From Halomarina oriensis (GTDB lineage Archaea; Halobacteriota; Halobacteria; Halobacteriales; Haloarculaceae): a stretch of DNA of 64,000 nucleotides. The position numbers were made by a program, and so were the translations under genes. Of the stretch, positions 43,257-52,415 are shown in pieces (the stretch's first letter is position 1; the number at the start of each line of letters is the position of its first letter). The notes below the pieces were generated by a model, which ran no database searches, was not told the DNA's origin, and saw only the letters and a program-made list of their open reading frames with translations. Location: contig NZ_WSZK01000015.1 in assembly GCF_009791395.1 (NCBI RefSeq), positions 186,001 through 250,000 of the forward strand, in the 5' to 3' direction.

Positions 43257-43709
43257 TCAGGGCATGTCCAGCGCGGCCGCGGTGAGCGCGAGGACGCCGA
43301 AGACGCCCGCGACGGTCAGCACGGACTCGGAGACGCCGACGGTTGCGGGACCGAGGGCTTCGGCGACGACCAGCACGACACCGAGCAGTGTCTGTATCGG
43401 GCGGCCAGCTATCCGACGCGGTGCGTAGCGGAGCGTGAGGGCGAACCCCTCGACCACGCTTCGAACGCGAGCGAGCGGGCCACCCGAGTCCGGCCCGTCG
43501 ACCGCTTTCGCGGCGTCGAACACCGCGTGGGAGACGCGTTCGACCCGACCGGTGTGGACCCGCTGGCCCGTCGTGTCGGCGACTTCGAGGAGCGTGACGT
43601 GCTCGTCGCCGATGCCGACGACGCGGTAGGTGGCTGGCGCGAGCGTGTCGTCACCGACCCCCGACTCGTCGCCCGTCACGCGGACGTGGTCGTACGGGGC
43701 GACGTTCAT
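43257..43709 (-). CDS. Membrane protein downstream of PspAB
   Basis: 150 residues. An N-terminal beta-rich soluble part (VRVTGDESGVGDDTLAPATY, HVTLLEVADTTGQRVHTG), possibly an OB-like fold, is followed by a C-terminal half with two or three helices (IQTLLGVVLVVAEALG, VLTVAGVFGVLALTAAAL). The start at 43709 is chosen because its ATG overlaps the PspAB stop as ATGA; an ATG two codons earlier is also open. The soluble-beta plus helices layout recalls NfeD-like stomatin partners in mirror order, but no family is claimed. It is the last gene of the htpX-pspAB unit. Confidence 0.65.
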   Translation of the reverse strand: MNVAPYDHVRVTGDESGVGDDTLAPATYRVVGIGDEHVTLLEVADTTGQRVHTGRVERVSHAVFDAAKAVDGPDSGGPLARVRSVVEGFALTLRYAPRRIAGRPIQTLLGVVLVVAEALGPATVGVSESVLTVAGVFGVLALTAAALDMP

Positions 43710-44341
43710 CCCCACGGTCGGCCGTCACCCTCGGGCCACAGCGGGTACCAGTACTCTTTCTCCGCTTCGACGGTGAGTTCGCCGTCGAGGAGGCTCTCCA
43801 GTTTGAACTCGACCGACGAGTCCCGGTCGTGACCGCCGGTCGGCGCGAACGGGTAGTACGCCCCACGGCGGAACGAGTAGACCCAGTAGACGACCTGCCC
43901 GGCGTCACCGGGACCGGCACCCGGTCCCGTCGACCCCTTCTCGAAACTGAACAGCGCGGCGAGCAGGCGCGACCCGAACCCCTCCTCGACGAACGTGTCC
44001 GCCGCGAAGTGGATGGAGGTGACGAGGTCCTCGAAGTCGTCGTCCTCGAGGACGACCCACTGGTAGCCGTGGCTGTCGCCGACGAACCGGGCTTTCGTCC
44101 CCGTCTCTATCTCCCCGGCGTCGAGGATGGCCTCGACCTCCTCCATCGTCTCGGCGAACGCCGTCGAGTCGACGTTCGAGAAACAGAGCGCCGCCTCCCC
44201 CGTCGAGTCGTACCGGAGGTCCGCCTCCATGGTCATGTACGCCGTGCTCATCCCGAACAGGTCCTCCGGGGAGGCCGCCCGCGTCGCGTCGGCCTCGGCA
44301 CTGATACCCAGCGCCGAACGGAGGGAGTCGAAGATGCCCAT
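43706..44341 (-). CDS. pspAB: PspA-associated protein PspAB
   Basis: 211-residue protein of the PspAB family, named for its linkage to PspA in actinobacteria and archaea. It begins MGIFDSLRSALGIS and has SPEDLFGMSTAYMTMEADL, CFSNVDSTAFAETMEEVEAI and DDFEDLVTSIHFAADTFVEE, all characteristic of the family. It has no membrane segment; it is thought to act at the inner face of the membrane in envelope stress. The neighbours (HtpX upstream, a membrane protein overlapping by 4 bp downstream) fit that role. No PspA gene lies in the window. Confidence 0.82.
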   Translation of the reverse strand: MGIFDSLRSALGISAEADATRAASPEDLFGMSTAYMTMEADLRYDSTGEAALCFSNVDSTAFAETMEEVEAILDAGEIETGTKARFVGDSHGYQWVVLEDDDFEDLVTSIHFAADTFVEEGFGSRLLAALFSFEKGSTGPGAGPGDAGQVVYWVYSFRRGAYYPFAPTGGHDRDSSVEFKLESLLDGELTVEAEKEYWYPLWPEGDGRPWG

Positions 44342-44438
44342 ACACGGGGTAGCGCCGGGGGTGTCTTAGAGCTACACGACTCGCCGGCCGGTCGGGAGCG
44401 AGAGGAGAGGACCGTCGCCGAACTCGGGCGAGTTCGCG

Positions 44439-45296
44439 TCAGGCCAGTTCCTTCTCGAGCGCACGGAGGCGTTCGACGCGCTTCTCGGTGCTCGGGTGGG
44501 TGCTGAAGACCCGTCCGATGAACCCGCTCTTGATGGGGATGATGAAGAACGCGTTCATCTCCGCCTGCTCGCGCATGTCGTCCTGTGGGACGTTGTCCAT
44601 CTGCCCCGATATCTTCAGCAGGGCCGAGGCGAGCGCCGCGGGGTTGCCGGTGATGACCGCCCCGCCACGGTCGGCGGCGAACTCGCGGTAGCGACTGAGC
44701 GCCCGGATGAGGAAGAACGAGACCACCCAGACGACCAGCGAGGCGATGATAGCGACGATGACGCCACCGTTCTCGCGGCGACCACCGCCGAACCACCAGC
44801 CGAAGCGGACGACGAGGAACGCACACGTCGAGAGGAACGACGCGATGGTCATCACCATCACGTCGCGGTTCTTGATGTGCGCGAGTTCGTGGGCGAGCAC
44901 GCCCTCTAGCTCCTCCTCGTTCAGCGTGTTCATGATACCCGTCGTCACCGCGACGGCGGAGTTACTCGGCGTCCGGCCCGTAGCGAACGCGTTCGGGACC
45001 CGCGAGTTCGCCACCGCGACCTTCGGCTTGGGGACGTCGGCCTGCTGGCTCAGCCGCGACACCATGGCGTGCAGTTCCGGATACTCCTCCTCGCTGACCT
45101 CGCTGGCCCCCATCGAGTAGAGTGCGAGTTTGTCGCTGAAGAAGAACTGTGCGACGAGGAACACACCTACGACGGGGAGGACGTACCAGACACCGGCGTA
45201 CGAGACCGCGCCGACGAACGCGATGTAGAGGGCGAAGAGCAGGAACATGGTGAGCACCATCCGCCCACGCAGTCCCCAGTCGGGTTTCCATTCCAT
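44439..45296 (-). CDS. htpX: HtpX-type M48 membrane metalloprotease
   Basis: 285-residue integral membrane zinc protease for quality control of membrane proteins. Two N-terminal helices (VLTMFLLFALYIAFVGAVSY, VLPVVGVFLVAQFFF) are followed by the HELAH zinc motif near residue 140, a second pair of helices and the third-ligand region REFAADRGGAVIT. The C-terminal SGFIGRVFSTHPSTEKR is the family tail. It is the first gene of an operon with pspAB and a membrane protein, 97 bp apart, and probably handles envelope stress with them. Confidence 0.94.
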   Translation of the reverse strand: MEWKPDWGLRGRMVLTMFLLFALYIAFVGAVSYAGVWYVLPVVGVFLVAQFFFSDKLALYSMGASEVSEEEYPELHAMVSRLSQQADVPKPKVAVANSRVPNAFATGRTPSNSAVAVTTGIMNTLNEEELEGVLAHELAHIKNRDVMVMTIASFLSTCAFLVVRFGWWFGGGRRENGGVIVAIIASLVVWVVSFFLIRALSRYREFAADRGGAVITGNPAALASALLKISGQMDNVPQDDMREQAEMNAFFIIPIKSGFIGRVFSTHPSTEKRVERLRALEKELA

Positions 45297-45377
45297 ACGG
45301 GAACATTGGCGACCGGAGGGTTAAACGTCACCGTCGCCGGGCGGTGGTCGGAACGCGAAAGAAAGGTACGGGCCGTA

Positions 45378-46706
45378 TCAGTCGTCGGCCGGTTGCTCGA
45401 CGCGCTGGCGCTGTTCGTCGTGGAGGAGACAGGCCGCCTCCCAGCCGGCGCTCGTCTCCCGGAGTTCGGGAGCCGTCTGTTCACACGGCGTCTGGAACTC
45501 CTCGTCCAGCAGGTCACGACCCGACTCGTGGTCGTCGCTCACCTCCGCGGTGAGCGCCCGGTCGAGCACGTCCTCGGCCTCGTCGTCCGACAGCCGTTGT
45601 GGGATGTCGAACTCCTCGCGGATACCGGCTTTCAGCCCCTCGTCGTCGAGGACGGACTGTCCGTCCTCGGCGGTCTGTACGTGGCCGTCCCCGGCCGCGT
45701 CCGAGTGGGCCGTCCGGACCGTCTCCAGGTCGAGCGGTCCCTTGCGCATCCGCTGGCGCAGGTCCTGGACCGACCGCCAGTGTCGCTGCTCGAACTCGTA
45801 GCCCTCGGGCGGGATGACGTCCGGACAGCGCGTGTGGAACCGACAGCCAGCGGGCGGGTTCGACGGACTCGGAACGTCACCCGAGAGCGTGATGGACTCG
45901 CCACGCTGGCGCGGGTCCGGCTGTGGAATCGACCCCAACAGCGCCCGCGTGTACGGATGCTGTGGGTTCGAGAACAGCTCCTCGGTGGGTGCGATTTCGA
46001 CGATCTCCCCGAGGTACATCACGGCGACGCGGTCACACACCTCGCGGATGACCCCGAGGTTGTGGCTGATGAACAGCATGGCGAGGTCGAACTCCGCCTG
46101 GATGTCGTTCATCAGGCTCAGGATGTCCGCCTGGATGGAGACGTCGAGCGCACTCACCGGCTCGTCGGCCACGATGAGTTCGGGGTTGACGACCAGCGCA
46201 CGCGCGAGCGCGACGCGCTGTTTCTGGCCCCCGGAGAACTCGTGGGGGTAGCGGTCGATGTCGTCCGCCGAGAGGCCGACGCGTTCGAGCAGGTCCTTGA
46301 CGATCTCGCGTCGACGGTTGCGGTCGGAGATACCGTGGATGAGCAGTGGTTCGCCGACCGACTCGCCGATGGACATCCGCGGGTCGAAACTCGCCGTCGG
46401 GTCCTGGAAGATCATCTGGGCACGACGGCGGAACCGTTTGAGTTCGGCCTTGTCGTACGTCGTGATGTCCTCGCCCTCGAACAGCACGTCGCCCGCGGTC
46501 GGCTCTTCGAGTCGGAGCAGCGACGTCGCAACGGTCGACTTCCCACACCCCGACTCGCCGACGATACCGAGCGTCTCACCGGGCGAGACGCTGAAGTCGA
46601 CGCCGTCGACGGCACGGACGCGCCCGACTTCCTTCTTCAGTACGCCCTGTGTGATGGGGTAGTGTTTCTTCAGCCCCTTCACCTCGAGGAGTGTTCGAGC
46701 GCTCAT
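45378..46706 (-). CDS. dppF: Peptide ABC importer ATPase DppF (extended C-terminus)
   Basis: 442 residues, about 100 longer than usual DppF/OppF. The standard ATPase has Walker A GESGCGKST, a Q-loop in MIFQDPTASFDPRM, signature EFSGGQKQR, Walker B ELIVADEPVSALD and the His switch SHNLGVI. The oligopeptide-type C-terminus has GCRFHTRCPDVIPP, but then an acidic insert of about 95 residues precedes the last two cysteines (CEQTAPEL and AACLL). Four cysteines in this tail resemble the Fe-S ligands reported for some Dpp ATPases. Its start overlaps the dppD stop by 4 bp. Confidence 0.92.
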   Translation of the reverse strand: MSARTLLEVKGLKKHYPITQGVLKKEVGRVRAVDGVDFSVSPGETLGIVGESGCGKSTVATSLLRLEEPTAGDVLFEGEDITTYDKAELKRFRRRAQMIFQDPTASFDPRMSIGESVGEPLLIHGISDRNRRREIVKDLLERVGLSADDIDRYPHEFSGGQKQRVALARALVVNPELIVADEPVSALDVSIQADILSLMNDIQAEFDLAMLFISHNLGVIREVCDRVAVMYLGEIVEIAPTEELFSNPQHPYTRALLGSIPQPDPRQRGESITLSGDVPSPSNPPAGCRFHTRCPDVIPPEGYEFEQRHWRSVQDLRQRMRKGPLDLETVRTAHSDAAGDGHVQTAEDGQSVLDDEGLKAGIREEFDIPQRLSDDEAEDVLDRALTAEVSDDHESGRDLLDEEFQTPCEQTAPELRETSAGWEAACLLHDEQRQRVEQPADD

Positions 46707-47986
46707 CGGTCACCTCCATCGGACCGCACCGACTCATCTGTATCGGTCCCAGCACGACGGCCGGTCGTTCGTCCACCGTCGGTTCGCGCCGTCCGGTTCT
46801 GTGCGGCCGCGAACTCGGTCTGGACGACGCTCTCGTCGTAGCCGTCGCCGTAGAAGACACAGGAGACCTCCTGGTCTGCACCCTCGACGGAGTACATCGG
46901 CGGCTGGTCCCCGGTGAAGCAGTCGTCGACGGCGTGTGGACAGCGCGGCGCGAACCGACAGCCGTCCGGTGGGTTCGTCACGCTGGGCAGCGACCCGCCG
47001 ATGGAGACCATGTCGCCGCCCCGACCGGGGAGACACTCCAGCAGTGCCCGCGTGTAGGGGTGGGCCGGACTCTCGAAGAGGTCGAAGACCTCGCCGCTCT
47101 CCATCACCTTCCCGGCGTACATGACGACGACGCGGTCGGCGATCTCGGCGACGACCCCGAGGTCGTGGGTGATGAACAGGATGGCCATCCCGAGGTCCTC
47201 CTGTATCTCCGCGAGGAGGTCGAGGATCTGGGCCTGGATGGTCACGTCGAGCGCCGTCGTCGGTTCGTCGGCGATGAGTACGTCGGGGTTCGACGCCAGC
47301 GCCATGGCGATGATGACGCGCTGTTTCATCCCGCCGGAGAACTCGTGGGGGTAGTCGTCGAACCGCGCGGCCGCGTCGGGGATACCGACACGGTCGAGCA
47401 GGTCGATGGCCCGCTCGCGGGCCGCCTCGTCGTCGTCGTCGCTGTGAAGCTGGACGGCCTCGACGATCTGCCACCCGACGGTGTAGACCGGGTTGAGTGC
47501 GCTCTGTGGGTTCTGGAAGATGTGGGCGATGTCGCCGCCACGGATCTTCCGGAGCGCGTTGTCGGGCGCTCGAACCATGTCGATGTAGCCACGGGAGATC
47601 CGGTCTCCCGAGCGCTCCTCGACGATGACGAAGTGCTTCTCGTCGCCGGGACGGTCCTCCTCCGGCGGCACGTCGGTCCCCGCCGTCCCGGGAGCGTCGT
47701 CCTCGTGGACGTCGAACACCCGTTTGGGGAACTGGTCGGCGAGTTCGCGGACCGACTCGACGTCGCGGAACTGGACCTCCCCGATGGGGATGTCACCGGG
47801 GGGCATCTGGAGGATCTTCGTGATCGACTCGCTGGTGACGGTCTTGCCGCTGCCGGACTCGCCGACGATACAGACCGTCTCGCCACGGCTGACGTCGACG
47901 TCGATGCCGTCGACCGCGCGGACGGTTCCGTCGTCCGTGTGGAACTGCGTGTGGAGGTTCTTGACGGATATCAGTGGGTCACTCAT
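46703..47986 (-). CDS. dppD: Peptide ABC importer ATPase DppD (with internal insert)
   Basis: 427 residues. Walker A is GESGSGKTV, the Q-loop [11 protein letters not shown], signature EFSGGMKQR, Walker [14 protein letters not shown] and His switch THDLGVV. Between Walker A and the Q-loop there are about 110 residues against about 50 in well-known DppD. The extra part is an acidic segment ([20 protein letters not shown] and on). The C-terminus has the oligopeptide motif [15 protein letters not shown] and a fourth Cys. It pairs with DppF as the heterodimeric motor and lies 6 bp after dppC. Confidence 0.92.
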   Translation of the reverse strand: MSDPLISVKNLHTQFHTDDGTVRAVDGIDVDVSRGETVCIVGESGSGKTVTSESITKILQMPPGDIPIGEVQFRDVESVRELADQFPKRVFDVHEDDAPGTAGTDVPPEEDRPGDEKHFVIVEERSGDRISRGYIDMVRAPDNALRKIRGGDIAHIFQNPQSALNPVYTVGWQIVEAVQLHSDDDDEAARERAIDLLDRVGIPDAAARFDDYPHEFSGGMKQRVIIAMALASNPDVLIADEPTTALDVTIQAQILDLLAEIQEDLGMAILFITHDLGVVAEIADRVVVMYAGKVMESGEVFDLFESPAHPYTRALLECLPGRGGDMVSIGGSLPSVTNPPDGCRFAPRCPHAVDDCFTGDQPPMYSVEGADQEVSCVFYGDGYDESVVQTEFAAAQNRTARTDGGRTTGRRAGTDTDESVRSDGGDR

Positions 47987-47992
47987 GTGAAA

Positions 47993-49261
47993 TCACTCTT
48001 GTCGTGGGTCGAGCGCGTCTCGGAGCGCGTCGCCGATGAAGTTGAACGCGAGGATGGTGAAAAACAGGAACAGCCCTGGAATCGTCGCCACCCACCACGC
48101 CGTACCGAGGTAGTTTCGCCCGGCCGAGATGGTCGTCCCCCACGACGGAATCGTCGGGTCGCTCAGGCCGAGGAACGCGAACGCCGCCTCCGCGAGGATG
48201 AGCCCCGGGATGGCGAGCGTCGCTGCGGTGATGATGCTGTTCGAGACGTTCGGGACGACGTGTCGACGCACGACGTACAGCGGACTCGCGCCCGCGCTCT
48301 GTGCCGCCTTGAAGTACTCCTCTTCGGTCCGCTGGAGCGCCTCCGAACGCACGATACGCGAGATACCACCCCAGCCGAACAGCCCGAAGATCATGATGAG
48401 CAAGAACAGACTGGGCTCGAAGAGGTACGAGAGCAGGAGGAACAGGAAGAACTGCGGGAACGTCAACTGGATGTCGACGTAGCGCATCAGCAGTTCGTCG
48501 ACCCACCCGCCCATGTACGCCGCCGACGCGCCGATGGCCGTCGCGATGACGATGTTCATCAGCGTGGCGATGAGGCCGATCTGCATCGAGACGCGCATCC
48601 CGAAGATGACGAGTTTCAGGATGTCACGCCCGTCGCGGGTCGTCCCCAGCGGGTGCGCCATCGTCCCCCGACAGACGCTGTCGGTGACCTGCACGAGACA
48701 GTCGCCGCCGGCCGCCGTGCTGACGGTGGTGAACACCGGCGGCAGGAGTTGTGCCTGGAAGTTCGACGTCGGGACGCTGATGAACAGCGGCACGATGGTC
48801 CCCACCAGGAAGATGACGACGAGGTAGACCATGCTGATGACCGCGGCACGGTTCTTGCGGAACTGCCGCCAGTAGTACCGGGTCATCCGCGGGTTCCGCG
48901 CGAGCGGCACCACGGCGTACCAGAACATCACCATCAGCGTCGCCACGAACAGCCAGTCGACGCCCGTGACGTCCCAGACGAACGACCCGAAGTCGAACGT
49001 GGGCGCACCGGTCGCAACCTCGATGCCGAGGACCGTGTACTCGGCCTGCGGACCGCCGCTGATGTACTCTAGTAGCCACTCCGCGAACGGTCCGTTCCGG
49101 ATGGCGTCGTACAGCGCGAGGAGGCCGAACAGGGCGAACGACCCGAGCTTGATGGTCGTCAGCAGCGGTCGACTACCCGAGCGCTGTTCGACCTCGTTCC
49201 AGTCGATGTCCTCGAATCGGCTCGAACCCCGTCGTGTGTTGTCGGTGTCCGCCGCCATCAT
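47993..49261 (-). CDS. dppC: Peptide ABC importer permease DppC (N-terminally extended)
   Basis: 422 residues, about 120 longer than typical DppC. The first 130 residues add two or three helices (LGSFALFGLLALYDAI, WLFVATLMVMFWYAVVPLA) before the usual start motif FRKNRAAVISM. The core permease has five more helices, the periplasmic-type loop with a paired Cys (GDCLVQVTDSVCRG), and the ATPase-coupling EAA loop (EEYFKAAQSAGASPLYVVRR). Its ATG pair overlaps the dppB stop by 4 bp. Confidence 0.9.
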   Translation of the reverse strand: MMAADTDNTRRGSSRFEDIDWNEVEQRSGSRPLLTTIKLGSFALFGLLALYDAIRNGPFAEWLLEYISGGPQAEYTVLGIEVATGAPTFDFGSFVWDVTGVDWLFVATLMVMFWYAVVPLARNPRMTRYYWRQFRKNRAAVISMVYLVVIFLVGTIVPLFISVPTSNFQAQLLPPVFTTVSTAAGGDCLVQVTDSVCRGTMAHPLGTTRDGRDILKLVIFGMRVSMQIGLIATLMNIVIATAIGASAAYMGGWVDELLMRYVDIQLTFPQFFLFLLLSYLFEPSLFLLIMIFGLFGWGGISRIVRSEALQRTEEEYFKAAQSAGASPLYVVRRHVVPNVSNSIITAATLAIPGLILAEAAFAFLGLSDPTIPSWGTTISAGRNYLGTAWWVATIPGLFLFFTILAFNFIGDALRDALDPRQE

Positions 49262-50235
49262 CGGTCACCGTAGCTGATACGCGGGTCCAGCACCGTGTAG
49301 GCGATGTCCTGGAGCAGGTTGCCGACGACGGAGATGAACACCGGGATGAACACCGTCCCCAGCACGAGGTCGGTGTCCTGGTTGATGATGGCGTCGTAGC
49401 TCAACCGGCCGACGCCGGGAATCCCGAACACCACCTCGACGAGCAGCGACGACGCCAGGAGCAGTCCCAGCAGGTCGCCGACCAGCAGCGTCGACAGCGG
49501 CACGAGCGTCGGCCGCAGGATGTGTCGGGAGAGCATCCGCCACCCGGTCGCACCCTTCGCGCGAGCGGTCTTGACGAACTCCGCACGGACGTACTCCAGC
49601 GCCTCGGCACGGGCGTAGCGCATGTTACCCGCGATGGCCCCCGTCGAGAGGACGACGATGGGCAAGAACAGCTGTCGAAGGTTCGCCAACGAGAACGTCT
49701 GTGTGTCCGCGATGGAGGTCTGGAAGATGATCGGGAACCAGCCCAGCGTCTCACCGAAGATGAGCAACAGCATGATACCGAACCAGAAGTTCGGGATACT
49801 GATACCGAAGAACGCCACGAACGTCGCGGCGTAGTCGGTCTTCGTGTACTGGTTGAGCGCCGAGTAGAGCCCGATACCCATCCCTACGACCGTCGAGATG
49901 ACGATGGACGGTGCGGAGTACATGATGGAGTACGGGAGCGACGCGACGATGGCGTCGAGCACCGGCTCCGAACGAGTGTCGGACCAGCCCCAGTTACCCT
50001 GGACGTAGTTCGTCACGTACTCCGTGTACCGGTCCCAGAGTGGTTGGTTCAGTCCTCGGCGCTGCTCGTACGCATCGAGCGCGGCCTCCGGGTCGCCGCC
50101 GCTCTGTGCGGCCTGGAACTGTAGCTGTGCTACCTGCTGGTCTGGCGTGATCTCGAGGAACAGGAACGTGATCGTCAGGATGACGAACGCGACCACTGCC
50201 GCCCACGCGACACGCCGAATAACGTACCACCTCAT
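49258..50235 (-). CDS. dppB: Peptide ABC importer permease DppB
   Basis: 325 residues, six helices, standard DppB/OppB length. The N-terminal helix (AVVAFVILTITFLFLEITP) is followed by the family segment GLNQPLWDRYTEYVTNYVQG. The EAA loop is EYVRAEFVKTARAKGATGW and the C-terminal end LLQDIAYTVLDPRISYG. It lies 62 bp downstream of the binding-protein gene and overlaps dppC by 4 bp. Confidence 0.93.
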   Translation of the reverse strand: MRWYVIRRVAWAAVVAFVILTITFLFLEITPDQQVAQLQFQAAQSGGDPEAALDAYEQRRGLNQPLWDRYTEYVTNYVQGNWGWSDTRSEPVLDAIVASLPYSIMYSAPSIVISTVVGMGIGLYSALNQYTKTDYAATFVAFFGISIPNFWFGIMLLLIFGETLGWFPIIFQTSIADTQTFSLANLRQLFLPIVVLSTGAIAGNMRYARAEALEYVRAEFVKTARAKGATGWRMLSRHILRPTLVPLSTLLVGDLLGLLLASSLLVEVVFGIPGVGRLSYDAIINQDTDLVLGTVFIPVFISVVGNLLQDIAYTVLDPRISYGDR

Positions 50236-50297
50236 TCCTTGATGTCAGTAAATATGTAGATTGGTGCTCGTCAGCCGATACGGGTGTGGGCCGCCGT

Positions 50298-52253
50298 TCA
50301 GCCCTGCTGGAAGTACCAGATGTTCGAGTCCCACCCGCTACCGAACTCGGGTTTGGGGCCCTGAACGTTGTTCTGGTACCCGCCGATGGCGACGCCCATG
50401 TTGAGGAAGTTGAACGGCTGTTCCTCGGACTCCAGCCCGAAGATCTCCGCGTAGATCTCCTGGCGCGTCGACTCGTCGACGGCCGTGGAGGCCTCCTCGT
50501 AGAGGCTCGCGAAGTCGGCTTCCGGTTCGTAGCCGTAGTAGTTGATACCGCCCTGCTTGATGACGAAGTCGCGCGTCTGCGAGGGGGTCCGCGGGTACGT
50601 GTTGAACACGATACCGGTCATGATGTCCCACTGCTCCGGACTGACCGACTGGTCGCGGTTGCCGCCGTTGTACGGGCCGGCCGCGTACTCCGGTTCACCG
50701 CTGAAGTCCGGGTTGTTGGACGGACTGTTGGAGACGTAGTTCTCCAGCATCGAGTTGAACTGGAGGCCCTGGAGTTCGACGTTGAGACCGATCTTGTCGT
50801 ACTCCTGGGCGATGAAGCGGTTCATGTCCTCGGTGGTGTCGCTCCCCTGTGCGTAGACGAGGTTGAGCGTCACCTGCTCGCCGTTGCCGTCGACGATGCG
50901 GTCGCCGTCGTAGGAGTACGACGTCCCTTCGAGGGTCGGTTCGAGCATCTCGCGGGCGAGCTCCGCGCCGTACTCGTCGCCGACACCGGTCTGGACGACC
51001 GTCTCGTCCGAGTACCACTTCGAGAACTTCGGCTGGAAGGTGTGCGCGATGGTCGCGTAGCCGCTCAGGATGTCGTTGGCGATGGTCTCTTTGTTGACCG
51101 CGCGAGCGAGCGCCTGACGGGACTCCTTCTGTCGGAAGACCTCGTAGAAGTTGCCGTTGACCCGCTGGTTGTAGATCATCGAGGTCATGTACGCCTGCGG
51201 GGCGACGTTGATCTCGACGCTCTCCTCCTGCTCGAACTGCTGGACCTGCGTCGTCGGGATGCCAGTCGACGTGATCTCGCCCGTCCGGAGCGCACTGAGT
51301 CGGGTGCTCTGCTCGGGGATGACCTGGAACGTGTAGCTGTTGAAGTACGGGGCACCCTGCCACGCTTCGGGCACGTTCTCGGCCTCGCGCATGTAGTAGT
51401 CCTCGTTGCGCGTCCCGACGAACTGGGACTCGCGCTCCCAGCTTTCGAGGGAGTACGGACCGAGGTTGCCGGCGTAGGCCATCGTCTGGACGTCCTCGTC
51501 CTGTGCGAGGCCCTCGCCGTCGCTGTCGCCACGGTACTTCTCGATGAGGCCCTTCGGCATCGCCGTCTGGCCCCACATGACGGGTTTGAGCGGGAACGCC
51601 GGGTCGACCTGCGGAAGCTGAATCTCGAAGGTCAACTCACCGGTCTGCTCGACGGGAATCCACTCGTCCTGGCGCTGCCAGTCGCTCTGGTTGGGGTAGC
51701 CCGTCCAGTTGTCCTCCGCCTGGAAGACCTCCTGAATCATGTAGACCCAGTCCTCGGCCGTCATCTGGCCGTAGTCGCCACCCCACTGGAGGTTGTCGCG
51801 GAGTTCGACGGTGTACGTCTTGCCGTCCTCCGTCGAGATGTCCGCCCAGAGCGGGAACACTTCGAGGTCGGGGGTGACACCGTACGCGCCGTCCAGAATC
51901 GAACCGATTCGGTCGCCGGACTCGCCGTCCGCGGCGGCCGCACCGAGCAGGTTCAGCGAGACAGCGTCGGTCCCACGCCCGGTGACGTAGTCGCCGCTGA
52001 CCTCACGGGAGGCCTCCGTCGTCGTCGTGGTCTGAGGCGCCTCGGACGTGTCGGGACTGTCGCCCTCCGTGCTGTCGGTGTTGGTGTCTTCGGTCTGTGC
52101 TGGAGTGCCAGTCGAGTCCCCGTCGTTGGGGTCGCCGCTGGAACAGCCTGCGAGTGCCGCGGCACCGCCGATGCCGAGCATCTTGAGCATGTTGCGACGG
52201 TTTGGGAGCCAAACCTGCCTGACACCATCGGATTCCTCGTTACCAGATGGCAT
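50298..52253 (-). CDS. dppA: Peptide ABC importer substrate-binding lipoprotein DppA
   Basis: 651-residue extracellular peptide/solute-binding protein of cluster C (SBP family 5). A Tat signal with a twin Arg (NRRNMLKMLGIGGAAALAG) is followed by the lipobox cysteine (LAGC). An acidic Thr/Ser/Asp-rich linker of about 60 residues comes next and then the binding domains (DLEVFPLWADISTEDGKTY, MAYAGNLGPYSLESWERES, DFSGEPEYAAGPYNGGNRD). It is first in the dppABCDF operon and has a TATA element 25-30 bases upstream. The ligand (di-, oligopeptide or another solute) cannot be told. Confidence 0.92.
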   Translation of the reverse strand: MPSGNEESDGVRQVWLPNRRNMLKMLGIGGAAALAGCSSGDPNDGDSTGTPAQTEDTNTDSTEGDSPDTSEAPQTTTTTEASREVSGDYVTGRGTDAVSLNLLGAAAADGESGDRIGSILDGAYGVTPDLEVFPLWADISTEDGKTYTVELRDNLQWGGDYGQMTAEDWVYMIQEVFQAEDNWTGYPNQSDWQRQDEWIPVEQTGELTFEIQLPQVDPAFPLKPVMWGQTAMPKGLIEKYRGDSDGEGLAQDEDVQTMAYAGNLGPYSLESWERESQFVGTRNEDYYMREAENVPEAWQGAPYFNSYTFQVIPEQSTRLSALRTGEITSTGIPTTQVQQFEQEESVEINVAPQAYMTSMIYNQRVNGNFYEVFRQKESRQALARAVNKETIANDILSGYATIAHTFQPKFSKWYSDETVVQTGVGDEYGAELAREMLEPTLEGTSYSYDGDRIVDGNGEQVTLNLVYAQGSDTTEDMNRFIAQEYDKIGLNVELQGLQFNSMLENYVSNSPSNNPDFSGEPEYAAGPYNGGNRDQSVSPEQWDIMTGIVFNTYPRTPSQTRDFVIKQGGINYYGYEPEADFASLYEEASTAVDESTRQEIYAEIFGLESEEQPFNFLNMGVAIGGYQNNVQGPKPEFGSGWDSNIWYFQQG

Positions 52254-52277
52254 TGGTCACACAAACTGTTGGCCCCA

Positions 52278-52283
52278 CATATA
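52278..52283 (-). promoter_or_regulatory. TATA box of the dpp operon
   Basis: The minus strand reads TATATG, 25-30 bases before the dppA ATG, in a strikingly AT-rich patch. A leaderless dppABCDF transcript is implied. Confidence 0.6.
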
Positions 52284-52415
52284 CCCTTCGATTGATAAAA
52301 ACCAACTTTCATCTCATTTAACAACCATCAGCCACCTCGGAGATTCTATCACAGCCGGACAACGAGCTGCCGATACGGACCACGAATCAGTAATTATCAG
52401 AAACGGCGGTTCTGG

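Noticed and set aside
46691-49072. 793-residue open frame antisense to dppD and dppC
   Set aside because: Shadow of ABC genes whose motifs are complete on the minus strand.
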